Assembly (NCBI GenBank): GCA_035079385.1
Contig: JAVHKY010000015.1
Location: forward strand, 2,542,001 to 2,606,000
DNA length: 64,000 nucleotides
Source: Aspidiotus rigidus
Lineage: Eukaryota > Arthropoda > Insecta > Hemiptera > Diaspididae
Reading direction: 5' to 3'
Position numbers and translations under genes: made by a program. The notes beneath the pieces are model-generated. The model was not told where the DNA came from, searched no databases, and saw only the letters and a program-made list of their open reading frames with translations. Positions 51,178 through 63,020 of this stretch are shown here, piece after piece. Every line of letters begins with the position of its first letter. Position 1 is the stretch's first letter.

Positions 51178-51540
51178 TCAAAATTAGCTTGCAATGGCAG
51201 CGGAGAACCGGCTGTCCCGAGTCCCCTAGTATTGACAAAGATGGTTCTTGAGGTAGATCCACGGAGTCTTCAAGTATTAAATAAGAACAGGTAGTCTCTG
51301 TCGTACATCTTGTATTACTCTCTTCTCAAATTAACATCGTCACTACTCTTATATTATAATTTCCATGGTTATCTTAAATGATATTGCCAACACCTAAAGC
51401 CTGATCATGACGTGACAATTTGAACACGCTGCAATTTCAGAGAAGCCGTCGTCTTTCCAAGTCCCCCCTCCTATCATATATAGACTATCGTTTGAAGTGA
51501 TTGCTAATTCCCGCAGGGCTAGTAACGACGTGACAAAATT
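51178..51540. other. Short unassigned stretch
   Basis: It contains one monomer of the 45-bp satellite (ccaagtcccccctcctatc at about 51458-51476). Nothing else is recognised. Confidence 0.4.
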
Positions 51541-51580
51541 AAAACAATTGACACGATCGAACACAGTATATATTGAACGC

Positions 51581-51603
51581 TTTCGGCGTCATGCCATCAT
51601 CAG
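51581..51603 (-). ncRNA. Hammerhead-ribozyme-like motif of the Penelope-like element
   Basis: On the - strand CTGATGA (51603-51597) is followed by a bulged T, a 3-bp stem GGC/GCC with loop atgac, and then GAAA (51584-51581). This is the conserved hammerhead core order. Penelope-like elements are known to carry minimal hammerheads in their terminal repeats, and the motif lies downstream of the PLE reading frame in the same orientation. The short stem II and unverified stems I and III make catalytic activity uncertain. Confidence 0.5.
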
Positions 51604-51719
51604 AATAAAAACTCAACTGAAAATGAAATAAAAAGGTTACAAATACAGTGTATAAGGGAGCGAAGAACAAGAAGAAACACGAGAAAGAAGTAATTACATC
51701 ATCGAATAATACTGTCATG

Positions 51720-53382
51720 TTACAGATCAGTTCCTCGGTAGTACGGAAAACGGTTGAAAACTTCGGTGATTAAAGCATCGTTGTAAGTCGATCGATTTAA
51801 AACTGTAAGCTCGTGGTGTTGCTGATGCCTCGTCATTTCAATGCTCTCGAGGGTGAGTCTTTTCCTATGACTGTTCTCAATAATTACGTAGAATTTTCTC
51901 ATCGCCACCTGAGTGATTCGAATCCAGGAAGTGTTCAGCAAAGGCTGATTTCGAGGGAGTATCATTGTAGAAGGCGTCGACGTGGTCGGAGATCCTCACT
52001 CGAAAGGTTCTGCCACATTCGCCGATGTAGACAGCTGGGCAGTCTCTGCACCGAAGGAGGTAAACACCACTCTTAGACAAGGGAGGGATTGCGTCTTTGC
52101 CGTTAGACAGTAACCTACCAATTTGGAGGTAAGGGTAGAAGGTTGGTTTCAAGACGTCGGTTTTGACTAAGTTAGCGAGGGTGTTAGTAAGAGGAGGGAG
52201 GTAGGGAAGAGAGACGCATTTCGTCCTCTTCTTCCGATCCTGGGAAGAGACTAGCGTGGTGGTCTTGCTGAGGGTGACCTTGGTCATCTTCTTCCTAACC
52301 ATCCCATCGATGTCGATATGGGTTTCGTTTTTGGAAGCAATGTACTTGATTATCGCTAGCTCGTTGTCAAAACCTTGACGTGTTAGGGGGACGGAAACCA
52401 ACCGGTTGATGAAGTAGTGGTAAGCGGCCAGCTTATGGGGGAGGGGGCAGAAGGAGGAGCCGTGGACGGTGGCATCGGTGGAGGTGGGCTTACGGTAAAT
52501 ACTGTAGGTGTAACCGTTATCCTCGAGGTGGATAGTGAGGTCGAGGAAATTTATTTTTGCTCCACCGATCTCAACAGTGAATTCAATGCTAGGGTACAAA
52601 CCATTCAAGTAGGTGAGGAACGCTAGGATGAGTTTACTGGGGCCACGACAGACGCATAGGACATCGTCCACATAGCGGCGCCAAAGGGCGATGTGGGCAA
52701 GAAGAGGATGGTCATATTGGAAGAGCTCAGACTCAAATCTGTCCATGAAAACCTCAGAAATGAGGGACCCCAGAGGTGATCCGATGGGGATACCTATGTC
52801 AGCAGGAAGGCTATATACCAGTTGGTTAAACTGGCAGACATTAGGGGTGAGGCAGCAATGAAGGAGGCGGAGGTATTCATCAGTGAAATGCTTGGGGACC
52901 GCAGCCTCTTGTAATAGTTTCTCGATGCGCTCACAAGTAGGTCCGAGGGGGACATGAGGGAAGAGGCCTTTGACGTCAAAAGAGATAAGAATGCTTCCTG
53001 GTGGCGGGGGGTTTTGAGTCAACACAGAGATTAGCTCAAGCGAGTTTTTAATTTAAAGAGGGGGTTGGAAGCCGGTGATATTTTTGAACCATTGGTCAAG
53101 ATATTTGGCTAATGGATATGAGGGGGAGGAAAGGTAGGACACTACCTGGCGCATGGGGGACCCCTCTTTGTGGAGTTTAGGGAGTCCGTAGATCCGTGGG
53201 ACAGAGGGGTTGGGCACTAAAAGTGCCTTCTTAAGGGGTATCTTGTCTAATAAGTGTTTACCTTTGTTGATGGCGCTGCGGATCCGTTGGTTGTACGTTG
53301 CGAAATTGAATTTTGGATCGATTTTGGCGCTGATAGACGCGAGGCAAGCACCGTTACTAGCCCTGCGGGAATTAGCAATCAC
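51720..53382 (-). pseudogene. Penelope-like RT plus GIY-YIG endonuclease ORF, two disabling changes
   Basis: The product would copy element RNA by target-primed reverse transcription. The first part (53382-53056) includes PRIYGLPKLHKEGSP, the N-terminal RT signature, then stops at TAA 53055-53053. The same frame continues without other stops to 51877. Numbered from 53025, it shows motif A FDVKGLFP (16-23), motif B GIPIGSPLGS (78-87), catalytic YVDD (118-121), NFLDLTI (159-165), a thumb block PLPHKLAAYHYFINR (194-208), then a GIY-YIG nuclease: GVY (320-322), C326/C329, YIGE (333-336), R344 and H348. After a frameshift near 51890 the usual C-terminal tail continues (NSHRKRLTLESIEM) to 51720. 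All catalytic residues I can check are intact, so inactivation looks recent. GTG is only a read-through position at 53025; the true start is lost upstream. Confidence 0.9.
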
Positions 53383-53436
53383 TTCGAACGATAGTCATTA
53401 TGTACCGCAACCTCGAAACCGAACTCCTCAAAAAAT

Positions 53437-53965
53437 ATCATATATAGCTCGAGAGTCGAAATTTTTCCAAGTCCCCCTCCTGTCATATATAGCTCGAAGG
53501 TAGGAATTTTTCTAAGTCCCTATCCCATCATATATGGCTAGACGGTCCGAATTTTAGCTCGAGAGTCGAAATTTTTTCAAGTCCCCCTCCTCTTTCAGTG
53601 ACGCCATCAACCCCGCTCGCGCTCGAGGACGAAAATTTCCTGATAGTACCCCAACAAAAGGGATAGCGGGTTCAAATTTCGACTCCTATCGTATATAGCT
53701 TGTCCCCCTCCTATCATATGTAGTTTGGAGGTAGGAATTTTTTCAAGTCCCCTTCCTATCATATATAGCTCGGAGGTCGGAATTTCTCCAAGTCCCGTTT
53801 CTGTCATATTGGCTCGAGAGTCGAAATTTTTCCAAATCCCCCTCCTATCATAATAGTTCGGAAATAGGAATTTTTTCAAGTCCCCCTCCCTTCTCCGTGA
53901 CGTCATCAACCTCGCTCGCCCTCGCGGACGAAAATTTCCTGAAAGTACCCCCAACAAAAGGCCCC
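53437..53965. repeat. Satellite array of about 45-bp monomers with a 300-bp higher-order repeat
   Basis: Monomers combine tcatatatagctcg, a gtcggaattt block and ccaagtccccctcct. About nine degenerate copies are visible. Two of them continue into the same longer segment (tgacg(t/c)catcaac, then gacgaaaatttcctga and ccaacaaaagg) at about 53597-53662 and 53897-53962, so the array also repeats at about 300 bp. The antisense frame 53607-53957 is a translation of the repeat. Confidence 0.8.
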
Positions 53966-56496
53966 GCTAAAAAAGATTTTGTACGACCAAAAAATGAAGA
54001 TCCTGTTCCAAGTCTCTTTTAGTACAGTGAACCACATAACATCGAGGGTCTCCTCTTGACGAACTAGTCGACGGGGTACAAAATGTGAGTAGCTGTAAGG
54101 TAGTACTTGCTTAGTTTACTGTATGTTAGACTGAGAGGCTCATAGGCTCAGTTCCGCTCGATGGCCTCCTTTCTTAGCAATAGAGTTTGGCAACCTGATT
54201 CGGTGACTAGACTTAGAGCAGGACTAGTGTGGAAAACGCCCGTGCAAATGGAGATGTCTTAAGAATGAGATTAGCGAATTTTGAAATTGCAAGAAGAATT
54301 CTTTTCGATTTTCTTCTCACACGAAGTGAAATACTTTCGTTTTCGACCTTTTCGCGTCTCATTTGAAAAAAGACGGCTCCCAGTGATTCTACTCTGAAAG
54401 AAGATATAGCAAACAAAGTGAGGTGAAAAAAAAAGGAAGTAAAGTAGCAGTGAATGAAAAGTGGAAATTCAATTGTTTTTTAAGCAGATCTAGGCGTTTC
54501 TATGCGGTGAACTTGCGCTCTTTCACTCACTCTCTCTCTCTTCCTTTCGATTATATGAAAACATCGAAGAAGTTTTAAAATGCTATTTTTTTTCTCTTTT
54601 CATTCTTTTCAAGTGGAACTGCTTAAATCTCTTCGAGTGCTCTCCAATGTCCCATGATATGGCCCGAACGTTTTTCCATTTTGATCAGGAAAATATTACC
54701 GCGAAAGCCGAGACTCACGTACACGAATTCAGGCGAAACTTATTATTCCGAGTCATTTAGTGTCATTCCGCATTATTAACATTCGAACGCGTTCATTTCT
54801 GTGTCATATAGTAGCATTTTATGACAAGCCTGCTGTCTAGTTGCGGGCAGGTATTATCGAACAATGACTATACAGACATTAAAAGCTCCTTAAACCCGCT
54901 TCCGTTCGTTTTTACTCACCTCATAGGAATTGGTGAGCATTCGTGGACAACCTACATAGATCTTTCCATAATTTTTTCTTACAATATATAGAGATCCCTT
55001 CACCCAATAGAAAACAAGTGTTCTGGCGAATTAGGAAGTGAGCTGTAATAATCCTCGTCGTGAAGGTGCGGGAATTTCAGACGCGCGAATGTGAAGAAAT
55101 TAATCCTGTTCTCGTAGGTACCCTTCTCTTCATGAGATCAAGAAGACATTGAATGTGTCGTGTCTCTGTGCATAACTTATGTTCAAGTTTCCTTCCTTGC
55201 GGCGAAAGTTTTTTGCATCGTTTCGTTGAAATCGTTCCAACATCGGTAATAGTATTATGCGAGGTTTGATTGTTGTTTATTTTTTACTTGAAGGAAGTGA
55301 ATCCGGAATTATTTTCACGCTTAGTGAAAACAATTTTTCGGAAACTAGAATAATTTTAAAGTTCTCGTTAGTATATATCGTGTAAACAGAAAATTTTATT
55401 GCGCCCCTCGGGCTCTGCAGAGCGATGAAATCTGTACAGTTTGAAGTGTTTTAAAATTGTTCGCGAAGTCGACGAAAATTTTTAATAATATCGCTTATCT
55501 AGGCTATTAGGAAGGTACGATCCGGTATTGGCTTCAGATAGAGAGAATACAGCGTTACTTCCACGTATACAGAGTATAATCAAGTTTCATTTACCACCCT
55601 CCGTATAAGGGAGGTCGACACAAATATTTTAGATTGTAAGACAAACCTCCTTTATATTCTACATACACGACCTTCGTCGAAAAAGGTACCGCGGTAGCTT
55701 GCTGAGAATACGCGCGTTCTCGCTTTGTTCGTATATATTATTTTCATAAAAAGTCTCCGCGTAAAAGTTACATCTTTCAGACGCTTATAATTCTTTGCAC
55801 GTATTATCAAAGAAAATTTATATTCGTAATGAAAATTTAAAAATTATATCCAAGTTTTTACTTTCGAGTAATAATTTACCGCGTGTTTGAGCGCGGGGCG
55901 TACGAGTAATTTAAAGAATAAGTCGGATATTAATTTTATAAAGTATATTTCATTGTTTTAACCGACGAAATATAAGTGAATTGTCCCACGCAAAAAGAGG
56001 TCACTTCGTGTCGCATCTTTTGTATGTAGTATACGATATCAAAATTTTCATTTCCGCGTTATTCCGATATTTATAGTACGTTCTAATTTTCAAGACATTA
56101 GAGTAAACGAGAGATGAAAATCTGATGAGGGAAGGTAAGGGGTCGAAAAGATATGAGGGAATCTGTTAAAGTGTTAACTTTTAATATTATCATGAAACGT
56201 GTACTTCGAACTTTATGTGGCAATTAGACCGATTAAATTTGGATGAAAAGTGTGGACACTAACGAAGACTTTTTTTTTTTTAGAATTTAGTTCGAGGGAG
56301 AAGTTTCAATGAACTCATCATTGAACGCGAAAAAATTCGTAGCGGTCCTATTGATTACACTGACCATCAAAGTAAATTTTTTAACGAACTATTCAATCTC
56401 AAAACGGGTTATTAGTTCGGGAAGAAGTATTGGAGTTGAATGAATTTGTAACAGTAAGTATGTAGATCGGATGAAGTTTATAAAGTTAGTACTAAA
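53966..56496. other. Gene-free stretch left of the Helitrons
   Basis: No exon recognised. Short relics of GTAGGTAC motifs (about 55115) and T-tracts only. The Helitron array is inserted at its right edge, after A56496. Confidence 0.4.
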
Positions 56497-56526
56497 CTAG
56501 CAAGTCCGGCGCGCCTACGGCGCGCC
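56497..56526 (-). terminator. Helitron 3' terminal hairpin and CTAG end (unit 1)
   Basis: GGCGCGCC-GTA-GGCGCGCC on the - strand followed by GGACTTG and CTAG. In Helitrons such a hairpin is thought to signal the end of rolling-circle transfer. It stands out sharply in an AT-rich context. Confidence 0.8.
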
Positions 56527-57659
56527 TCTTAGTTTTTTGTTTTTTCATTTTTATCTTATTCGAGAGCGCTATATAAACAGGAATAATTTTTAAAAATCTC
56601 GGTAAATTATCTAGATATTTCTACTTTGGATATTGAAAAAAAAAAAGTAGAAATTCTCCAGACAACTTTTTTTTGGATATCTGTATTCAAAATTTTTATG
56701 CAAACACAAAGTTCTCATGGCTACTTTTAATTCTGTTATTTAGCGTTTTGGGTAAGGTAGATACATGAAACAAAGGGAGTAACTCTGGGGTTTAAGGTTA
56801 TTTGAAATTTCTTAGATACACTATTTTCTTTGTATCTTTTCATATCTCATAGTTCAATTCAATCTGCTTAGTTTTCTTTTCAAGCTTTTCTTCTTTCCTA
56901 ATTTCATTCAATTTTGCACTCTTTCATTCTTTACTTGTTCTTCCATACAACCTTTTTTTTTTTCTTTCTTTCTTCATCGTTTCCTGAGTCTTCCAAATTG
57001 TTCTCTGCCTCAGTATTACACTCTTCCAGTTTTCCCTCTCTTCCTATTCTTCTTTTTCAGTCCTCTGCATCCATCTTCTCCAATTATCCGTATGGTGATA
57101 ATTAATTCTACGTGTCATCCTCTAATCTACAAATTAATGGAAGAAAAACGTTTCGATTCTAAGATTAGTTCATTCATTTCCCTTTTTCTCTTTCACTTTT
57201 TTTCTACATCAGATTTTTTTTGAAATCTTGTGTGTATTATATGTTGACAGTATAATTTGTTACTACAGTCGTTCCAATTTTCAGCGATGATTATTTCTTT
57301 GACCTCACTTTTTTACATGCAAATAATGTAACTCCTCCTATTTTCGAGTTGATTTTAGTTGAGACTTTGAAAATCCCTTCCTTCAATTACCTTAATTAGA
57401 ACAAAATTTCTCAAGGCCCTCACTTTATTCCTTCGAGTCCACCCACCTCCAACTAACAGTTATTCTTGACATCGAGTCCTGATTTGTGTAATTCACTATT
57501 CTCTAGGGATTCTTCTGTTAAATCCTAATGATGTTAAGAGCATCGCTAGTTTTTTATGATGTCAACTACCTAACCTAAATCGAGGTTCAATAGGAAACCT
57601 ATTCCATAGGGGGAGGGATTTTTGAAAATTTTGGTGTCTCGCCATCATTTACCTAGAAC

Positions 57660-58070
57660 GATGGCTGATATTTTTCCAAGTCCTTTTCCTGTCATATATA
57701 TCTTGGAAGTTGAAATTCTTCCATGTTCCTCTCTTAAAAAATATAGCTTGGAAGTTGAAAGTTTTTAAAGTTATCCACTTGTCATAATTGCATAGGTCGA
57801 TGTACAAAATGCGTTTTCAATTTCAACTCCTCTGATGGTTCAATTTTTTCCAAGTTCCTCTCCTGTCATATATAGCTCAATTCCCAATATTAAAAATCTT
57901 TTCAAATCTGACTCCTTTGATATTGAAAATTTTTCCTATCCCTTATCTATCATAATAGAGCTCAAATGTCTCAATTTTTCCGAGTCCCTCCTGCTATAGT
58001 TGGCTTAATTTTCAAAATTTTATCAAATCTAATTCCTCTTTTTGGAACCCCTCCAATTTTGAATTCAATT
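57660..58070. repeat. Degenerate 45-bp satellite monomers inside Helitron unit 1
   Basis: Six or more copies of the ttttccaagtcc...tcatatatagctc pattern, more T-rich and diverged than the array at 53437-53965. The matching block in unit 2 is 61140-61550. Confidence 0.65.
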
Positions 58071-58179
58071 CTCAATATCAAAACCAATCCGTCCTATAGA
58101 AGAGGATGTGGGAATTCCTTATTCAAACATGTGATTGTTTTCTATTACAGCCTTCAATTGAACTTCTTTTGGTTGAATC

Positions 58180-58450
58180 CTAGAAATCTGATTGGAAGCT
58201 TCATTACAATCCTTACTATCTTATTATACAGATAATCTGAGAATCTATCACCTTTTTTCCTGTCCTACTCTTCAAAATCAACATACTTCCTACAAAGTAT
58301 TTTCTCAATTATCCTCTGACCTGTGTAATCATTTCCAACACAATTTCCAACTCTCGCAACTTAGTCAGTTCCATTTTCCAAATATTTCAGTTCCTTTTCT
58401 TCTTCTACTTCTTACAATGGAAGTGATTTTTGATTCAAAAAGTTGATATT
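58180..58450 (+). pseudogene. Retrotransposon pol tail segment inside Helitron unit 1 (first copy)
   Basis: The + strand frame reads DNLRIYHLFSCPTLQNQHTS, matching the post-RNase H tail of Jockey-type pol (the '...L...HIL..CP....R' pattern). It is similar to the second copy at 59205-59515, so the segment is duplicated inside the Helitron. Confidence 0.55.
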
Positions 58451-59204
58451 GATAAGGGATCATCATATTTTGGTGACTATTATTTTCTTTTTTGCCTATT
58501 AGCTCTCCTTCATTAGGACATTTCGACGTCATTAGAACTTTTTGCCAAATTAATTATCCTTCAATTTGCGAAGTGCTAAATTGTATCGGATAAAATGAGG
58601 TATGAAGTGCAAAGAGAAGATCGTTACCGTTATAATATTAGGCTTTAGCTATTTTTTAGCCTAATTGTATCGGGTAAATTAGGTATGTGATGGATTTCGT
58701 CTGAAGCCTTCCTCTAGGGAACTGAGGTATGTTTTATGCGCTACTTTTATTCCATTCTTCAGGGTTTTCCGAAACTCTTTATACTTGTTGATATTATTTA
58801 TGGTAATATTCTTTTTCAACTTTCGTTGTGCCCTTTTCTTAGAATCGTACCCCCTACTTTTCCTGAATACGTCCCTCTCAATTTCTCACATGATGTGTCT
58901 ATAGTTGGAATTCTGATTAGGTTTAAGCTCCCCCTTTGTACGCTCATCTGTACAAAACGTATCTTTTATTTGATTCGCAGTTCACATCGGTTGCCCTCAA
59001 TATGATCAAACTGATTGCGCGCCTAAAAACTGCACCCTTTCACCCAAAATTAAGGACCCCACCTTGTAACTACGTACTTACGACCATAAAAACTTTCATT
59101 ATTTCTTAATCCTAGCTTAATTCTTGTATCACTCACATAAAAAAACAACCCTGCAACAAACTTAGAATCATTAAAAGTTTACCTATCCTCAGTCTTCATT
59201 GAAC

Positions 59205-59515
59205 AGAAATTCCCACCATAAAGAGGTTATTTTTGCTCGATATAGAATTGGTCACTCTCAACTTGAACATTCTCATCTCCTCCTGGGTTTCCATGCTCTA
59301 CCTTCATGTAAATCTTATTATGCAGATAATCTGACGATCTATCATCTTTTTTCCTGTCCTACTCTCCAAAATCAACGTACTTCCCACAATATAATCTCAG
59401 TCTCATCCTCTGTCCCATGTAATCATTCCCAACACGGTTTCCAACTCCCGCAACTACCTATGGTACTCAATTACTCCAACTTATACATATCCATTTTCTT
59501 TCTCCTGCCTTAAAA
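59205..59515 (+). pseudogene. Retrotransposon pol tail segment inside Helitron unit 1 (second copy)
   Basis: The frame reads ARYRIGHSQLEHSHLLLG, then YADNLTIYHLFSCPTLQNQR. The RIGHS..EHS.LL block corresponds to RLRIGHTRWTHSFLL in the remnant at 11250-12720. It is therefore a piece of the same retrotransposon class carried by the Helitron. Confidence 0.65.
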
Positions 59516-61139
59516 TTTGAGTACCACCATCTGACTCGATTGCTACCTCTTCTTCCAATCATCTTCCCTATCCTCACGTTCTTTTCGTTTGTTTCTCACT
59601 CCACTCCAGTTATTCTTATTTTCAGAATACAACCATAATACCATTTTACAAATTATTTTAATCGCTTTTCTTCTTTTACTTCTTACAATTGAAGTGATTT
59701 TTATTCAAAAAGTTGACACTGATAAGGGATTCTCATATTTTTATGACTACCATTTTCTATTTTACCTGTTGGCTCTCCTTCATTAGATACTTATATTATC
59801 ACATTATAATTATATGGACATTGTGACATCATTAAAACTTTTTGTCGAATTCATTTTTCTTGTCTCGCGTCCAAGAAAGTTAGCTACCTTTTATCGAGAC
59901 TTTGGACATCTAACCTGAGGTGAGGTTGTTTAAAGAGGCGAGGTAATCGATGTAAGGTTGAATCGTTGTTACGTTTTATTTTGCTAGGCAATTCATTTTT
60001 TGTTTTTTTTTTTTCTTCCTCCAAATTTGCTAGGTAATTCATTTTACTCTTATAAATAATAATGTATGATAATTGACGTCGGATGCGATAACAGGAAAAT
60101 GGAAAACTTTTACACGCACGTTTGTGATAATGAATCGTTGCACTTAAATAACCAATAATTATTGCCTGTTAACCTTCAGTCGCTGTGACGTCATTAGAAT
60201 TTCACGAATATTTTTTCTTATAATTTGCTAGGCAATTCATATATATAGTAATAGAATACACGCGTTAGCTATTTTTTAGCTAAATTGTATCGGGCAAATC
60301 AGGAATGAGAGGCAAAGGGTCATTTAGCTTTTTAGTATATTAGACTAGCAGGCGCGCCTCCTAGTTTTTTGTTTTTTAATTTTTATCTTATTCGAGAGCG
60401 CTATATAAACAGGATTCTTCCATACAACCTTTTTTTTTTTTTCTTCTTTATCGTTTGCTGAGTCTTCCAAATTGTTCTCTGCATCAGTATCACACTCTTC
60501 CAGTTTTCCCTCTCTTCCTATTCTTCTTTTTGAGTCCTCTGCATCCATCTCCTCCAATTATCCATATGGTGATAATTGATTCTACGTGTCATCCTCTAAT
60601 CTACAAATTAATGGAAGAAAAACGTTTCGATTCTAGATTAGTTCATTCATTTCCCTTTTTCTCTTTCACTTTTTTTCTACATAAGATTTTTTTTGAAATC
60701 TTGTGTGTATTATATGTTGACAGTATAATTTGTTACTACAGTCGTTCCAATTTTCAGCGATGATTATTTCTTTGACCTCACTTTTTTACATGCAAATAAT
60801 GTAACTCCTCCTATTTTCGAGTTGATTTAGTTGAGACTTTGAAAATCCCTTCCTTCATTTACCTTAATTAGAACAAAATTTCTCAAGGCCCTCAATTTAT
60901 TCCTTCGAGCCCACCCACCTCCAACTAACAGTTATTCTTGACATCGAGTCCTGATTTTTGTAATTCACTATTCTCTAGGGATTCTTCTGTTAAATCCTGA
61001 TGATGTTAAGAGCATCTCCAGTTTTTTATGATGTCAACTACCTAACCTAAATCGAGGTTCAATAGGAGACCTATTCCATAGGGGGAGGGATTTTTGAAAA
61101 TTTTGGTGTCTCGCTATCATTGACCTAGAACGATGGTTG

Positions 61140-61550
61140 ATATTTTTCCAAGTCCTTTTCCTGTCATATATATATCTTGGAAGTTGAAATTCTTCCATGT
61201 TCCTCTCTTAAAAAATATAGCTTAGAAGTTGAAAGTTTTTAAAGTTATCAACTTGTCATAATTGCATACGTCGATGTACAAAATGCGTTTTCAATTTCAA
61301 CTCCTCTGATGGTTCAATTTTTTCCAAGTTCCTCTCCTGTCATATATAGCTCAATTCCCAATATTAAAAATCTTTTCAAATCTGACTCCTTTGATATTGA
61401 AAATTTTTCCTATCCCTTATCTATCATAATAGAGCTCAAATGTCTCAATTTTTCCGAGTCCCTCCTGCTATAGTTGGCTTAATTTTCAAAATTTTATCAA
61501 ATCTAATTCCTCTTTTTGGAACCCCTCCAATTTTGAATTCAATTCTCAAT
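61140..61550. repeat. Degenerate 45-bp satellite monomers inside Helitron unit 2
   Basis: Counterpart of 57660-58070 with a few substitutions, including an extra TA pair in the tcatatata tract. Confidence 0.65.
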
Positions 61551-61674
61551 GTCAAAACCAATCCGTCCCATAGAAGAGGATGTGGGAATTCCTTATTCAA
61601 CTTTATTAAACATGTGATTGTTTTCAATCAGCCTTCAATTGAACTTCTTTTGGTTGAATCCTAGAAATCTGATT

Positions 61675-61915
61675 GGAAGCTTCATTACAATCCTTACTAT
61701 CTTATATACAGATAATCTGAGAATCTATCACCTTTTTTCCTGTCCTACTCTTCATAATCAACATACTTCCTACAAAGTATTTTCTCAATTATCCTCTGAC
61801 CTGTGTAATCATTTCCAACACAGTTTCCAACTCTCGCAACTACCTGTGTTGGTCAGTTCCATTTTCCAAATATTTCAGTTGCTTTTCTTCTTCTACTTCT
61901 TACAATGGAAGTGAT
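61675..61915 (+). pseudogene. Retrotransposon pol tail segment inside Helitron unit 2 (first copy)
   Basis: Counterpart of 58180-58450; reads DNLRIYHLFSCPTLHNQHTS. Confidence 0.5.
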
Positions 61916-62709
61916 TTTTGATTCAAAAAGTTGATATTGATAAGGGATCATCATATTTTGGTGACTACTATTTTCTATTTTGCCTATTAGCTCTCCTTCA
62001 TTAGATACTTTCCATCATTATGTGGACATTTTTACGTCATTAGAACTTTTTGCCAAATTAATTATCCTTCAATTTGCAAAGTGCTAAATTGTATCGGATA
62101 AAATGAGGTATGAAGTGCAAAGAGAAGGTCGTTACCGTTATAATAATTATTAGGCTTTAGCTATTTTTTAGCTTAATTGTATCGGGTAAATTAGGTATGT
62201 GATGGATTTCATCTGAAGCCTTCCTCTAGGGAACTGAGGTATGTTTTATGCGCTACTTTTATTCCATTCTTCAGGGTTTTCCGAAACTCTTTATACTTGT
62301 TGATATTATTTATGGTAATATTCTTTTTCAACTTTTGTTGTGCCCTTTTCTTAGAATCGTACCCCTACTTTTCCTGAATACATCCCTCTCAATTTCTCAC
62401 ATGATGTGTCTATAGTTGGAATTCTGATTAGGTTTAAGCTCCCCCTTTGTACGCTCATCTGTACAAAACGTATCTTTTATTTGATTCTCAGTTCACATCG
62501 GTTGCCCTCAATATGATCAAACTGATTGCGCGCCTAAAAACTGCACCCTTTCACCCAAAATTAAGGACCTCACCTTGTAACTACGTACTTACGACCATAA
62601 AAACTTTCATTATTTCTTAATCCTAGCTTAATTCATGTATCACTCACATAAAAAAACAACCCTGCAACAAACTTGAATCATTAAAAGTTAACCTATCCTC
62701 AGTCTTCAT

Positions 62710-63020
62710 CGAACAGAAATTCCCACCATAAAGAGGTTATTTTCGCTCGATAAAGAATTGGTCACTCTCAACTTGAACATTCTCATCTCCTCCTGGGTTT
62801 CCATGCTCTACCTTCATATAAATCTTATTATGCAGATAATCTGACGATTTATCATCTTTTTTCCTGTCCTACTCTCCAAAATCAACGTACTTCCCACAAT
62901 ATAATCTCAGTCTCATCCTCTGTCCCATGTAATCATTCCCAACACGGTTTCCAACTCCCGCAACTACCTATGGTACTCAATTACTCCAACTTATACATAT
63001 CCATTTTCTTTCTCCTGCCT
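62710..63020 (+). pseudogene. Retrotransposon pol tail segment inside Helitron unit 2 (second copy)
   Basis: Counterpart of 59205-59515. The tyrosine codon before RIGHS is replaced by a TAA stop here (cgataaagaatt), so this copy is more decayed. Confidence 0.5.

Larger units (their letters stand above)
51541..53400 (-). mobile_element. Penelope-like retroelement, 5'-truncated
   Basis: Covers the coding remnant at 51720-53382 and its 3' flank, including a hammerhead-like motif at 51581-51603. On the 5' side, in-frame stops TAA TGA lie immediately upstream of the coding remnant (53395-53400). The satellite array at 53437 begins shortly beyond, so the N-terminal part and any 5' pLTR are missing. 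Confidence 0.8.
56497..60344 (-). mobile_element. Non-autonomous Helitron, unit 1 (3848 bp)
   Basis: Read on the - strand, it begins TCTAATATACTAAAAAGCT at 60344 and ends CTAG at 56500-56497. This fits the Helitron rule of 5' TC and 3' CTRR. Just inside the 3' end two GGCGCGCC octamers (56508-56515 and 56519-56526) can pair as a GC-rich hairpin with a 3-nt loop, eight bases from CTAG's inner edge. The base beyond CTAG is A on the + strand (T on the - strand), as expected for insertion between A and T. No Rep/helicase frame exists. The interior holds satellite-like monomers and two retrotransposon-derived segments on the + strand. Its 56582-56937 segment is absent from unit 2. Confidence 0.85.

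Noticed and set aside
52417..52626. Gly/Val-rich + strand frame
   Set aside because: Antisense shadow of the Penelope-like reverse transcriptase frame.
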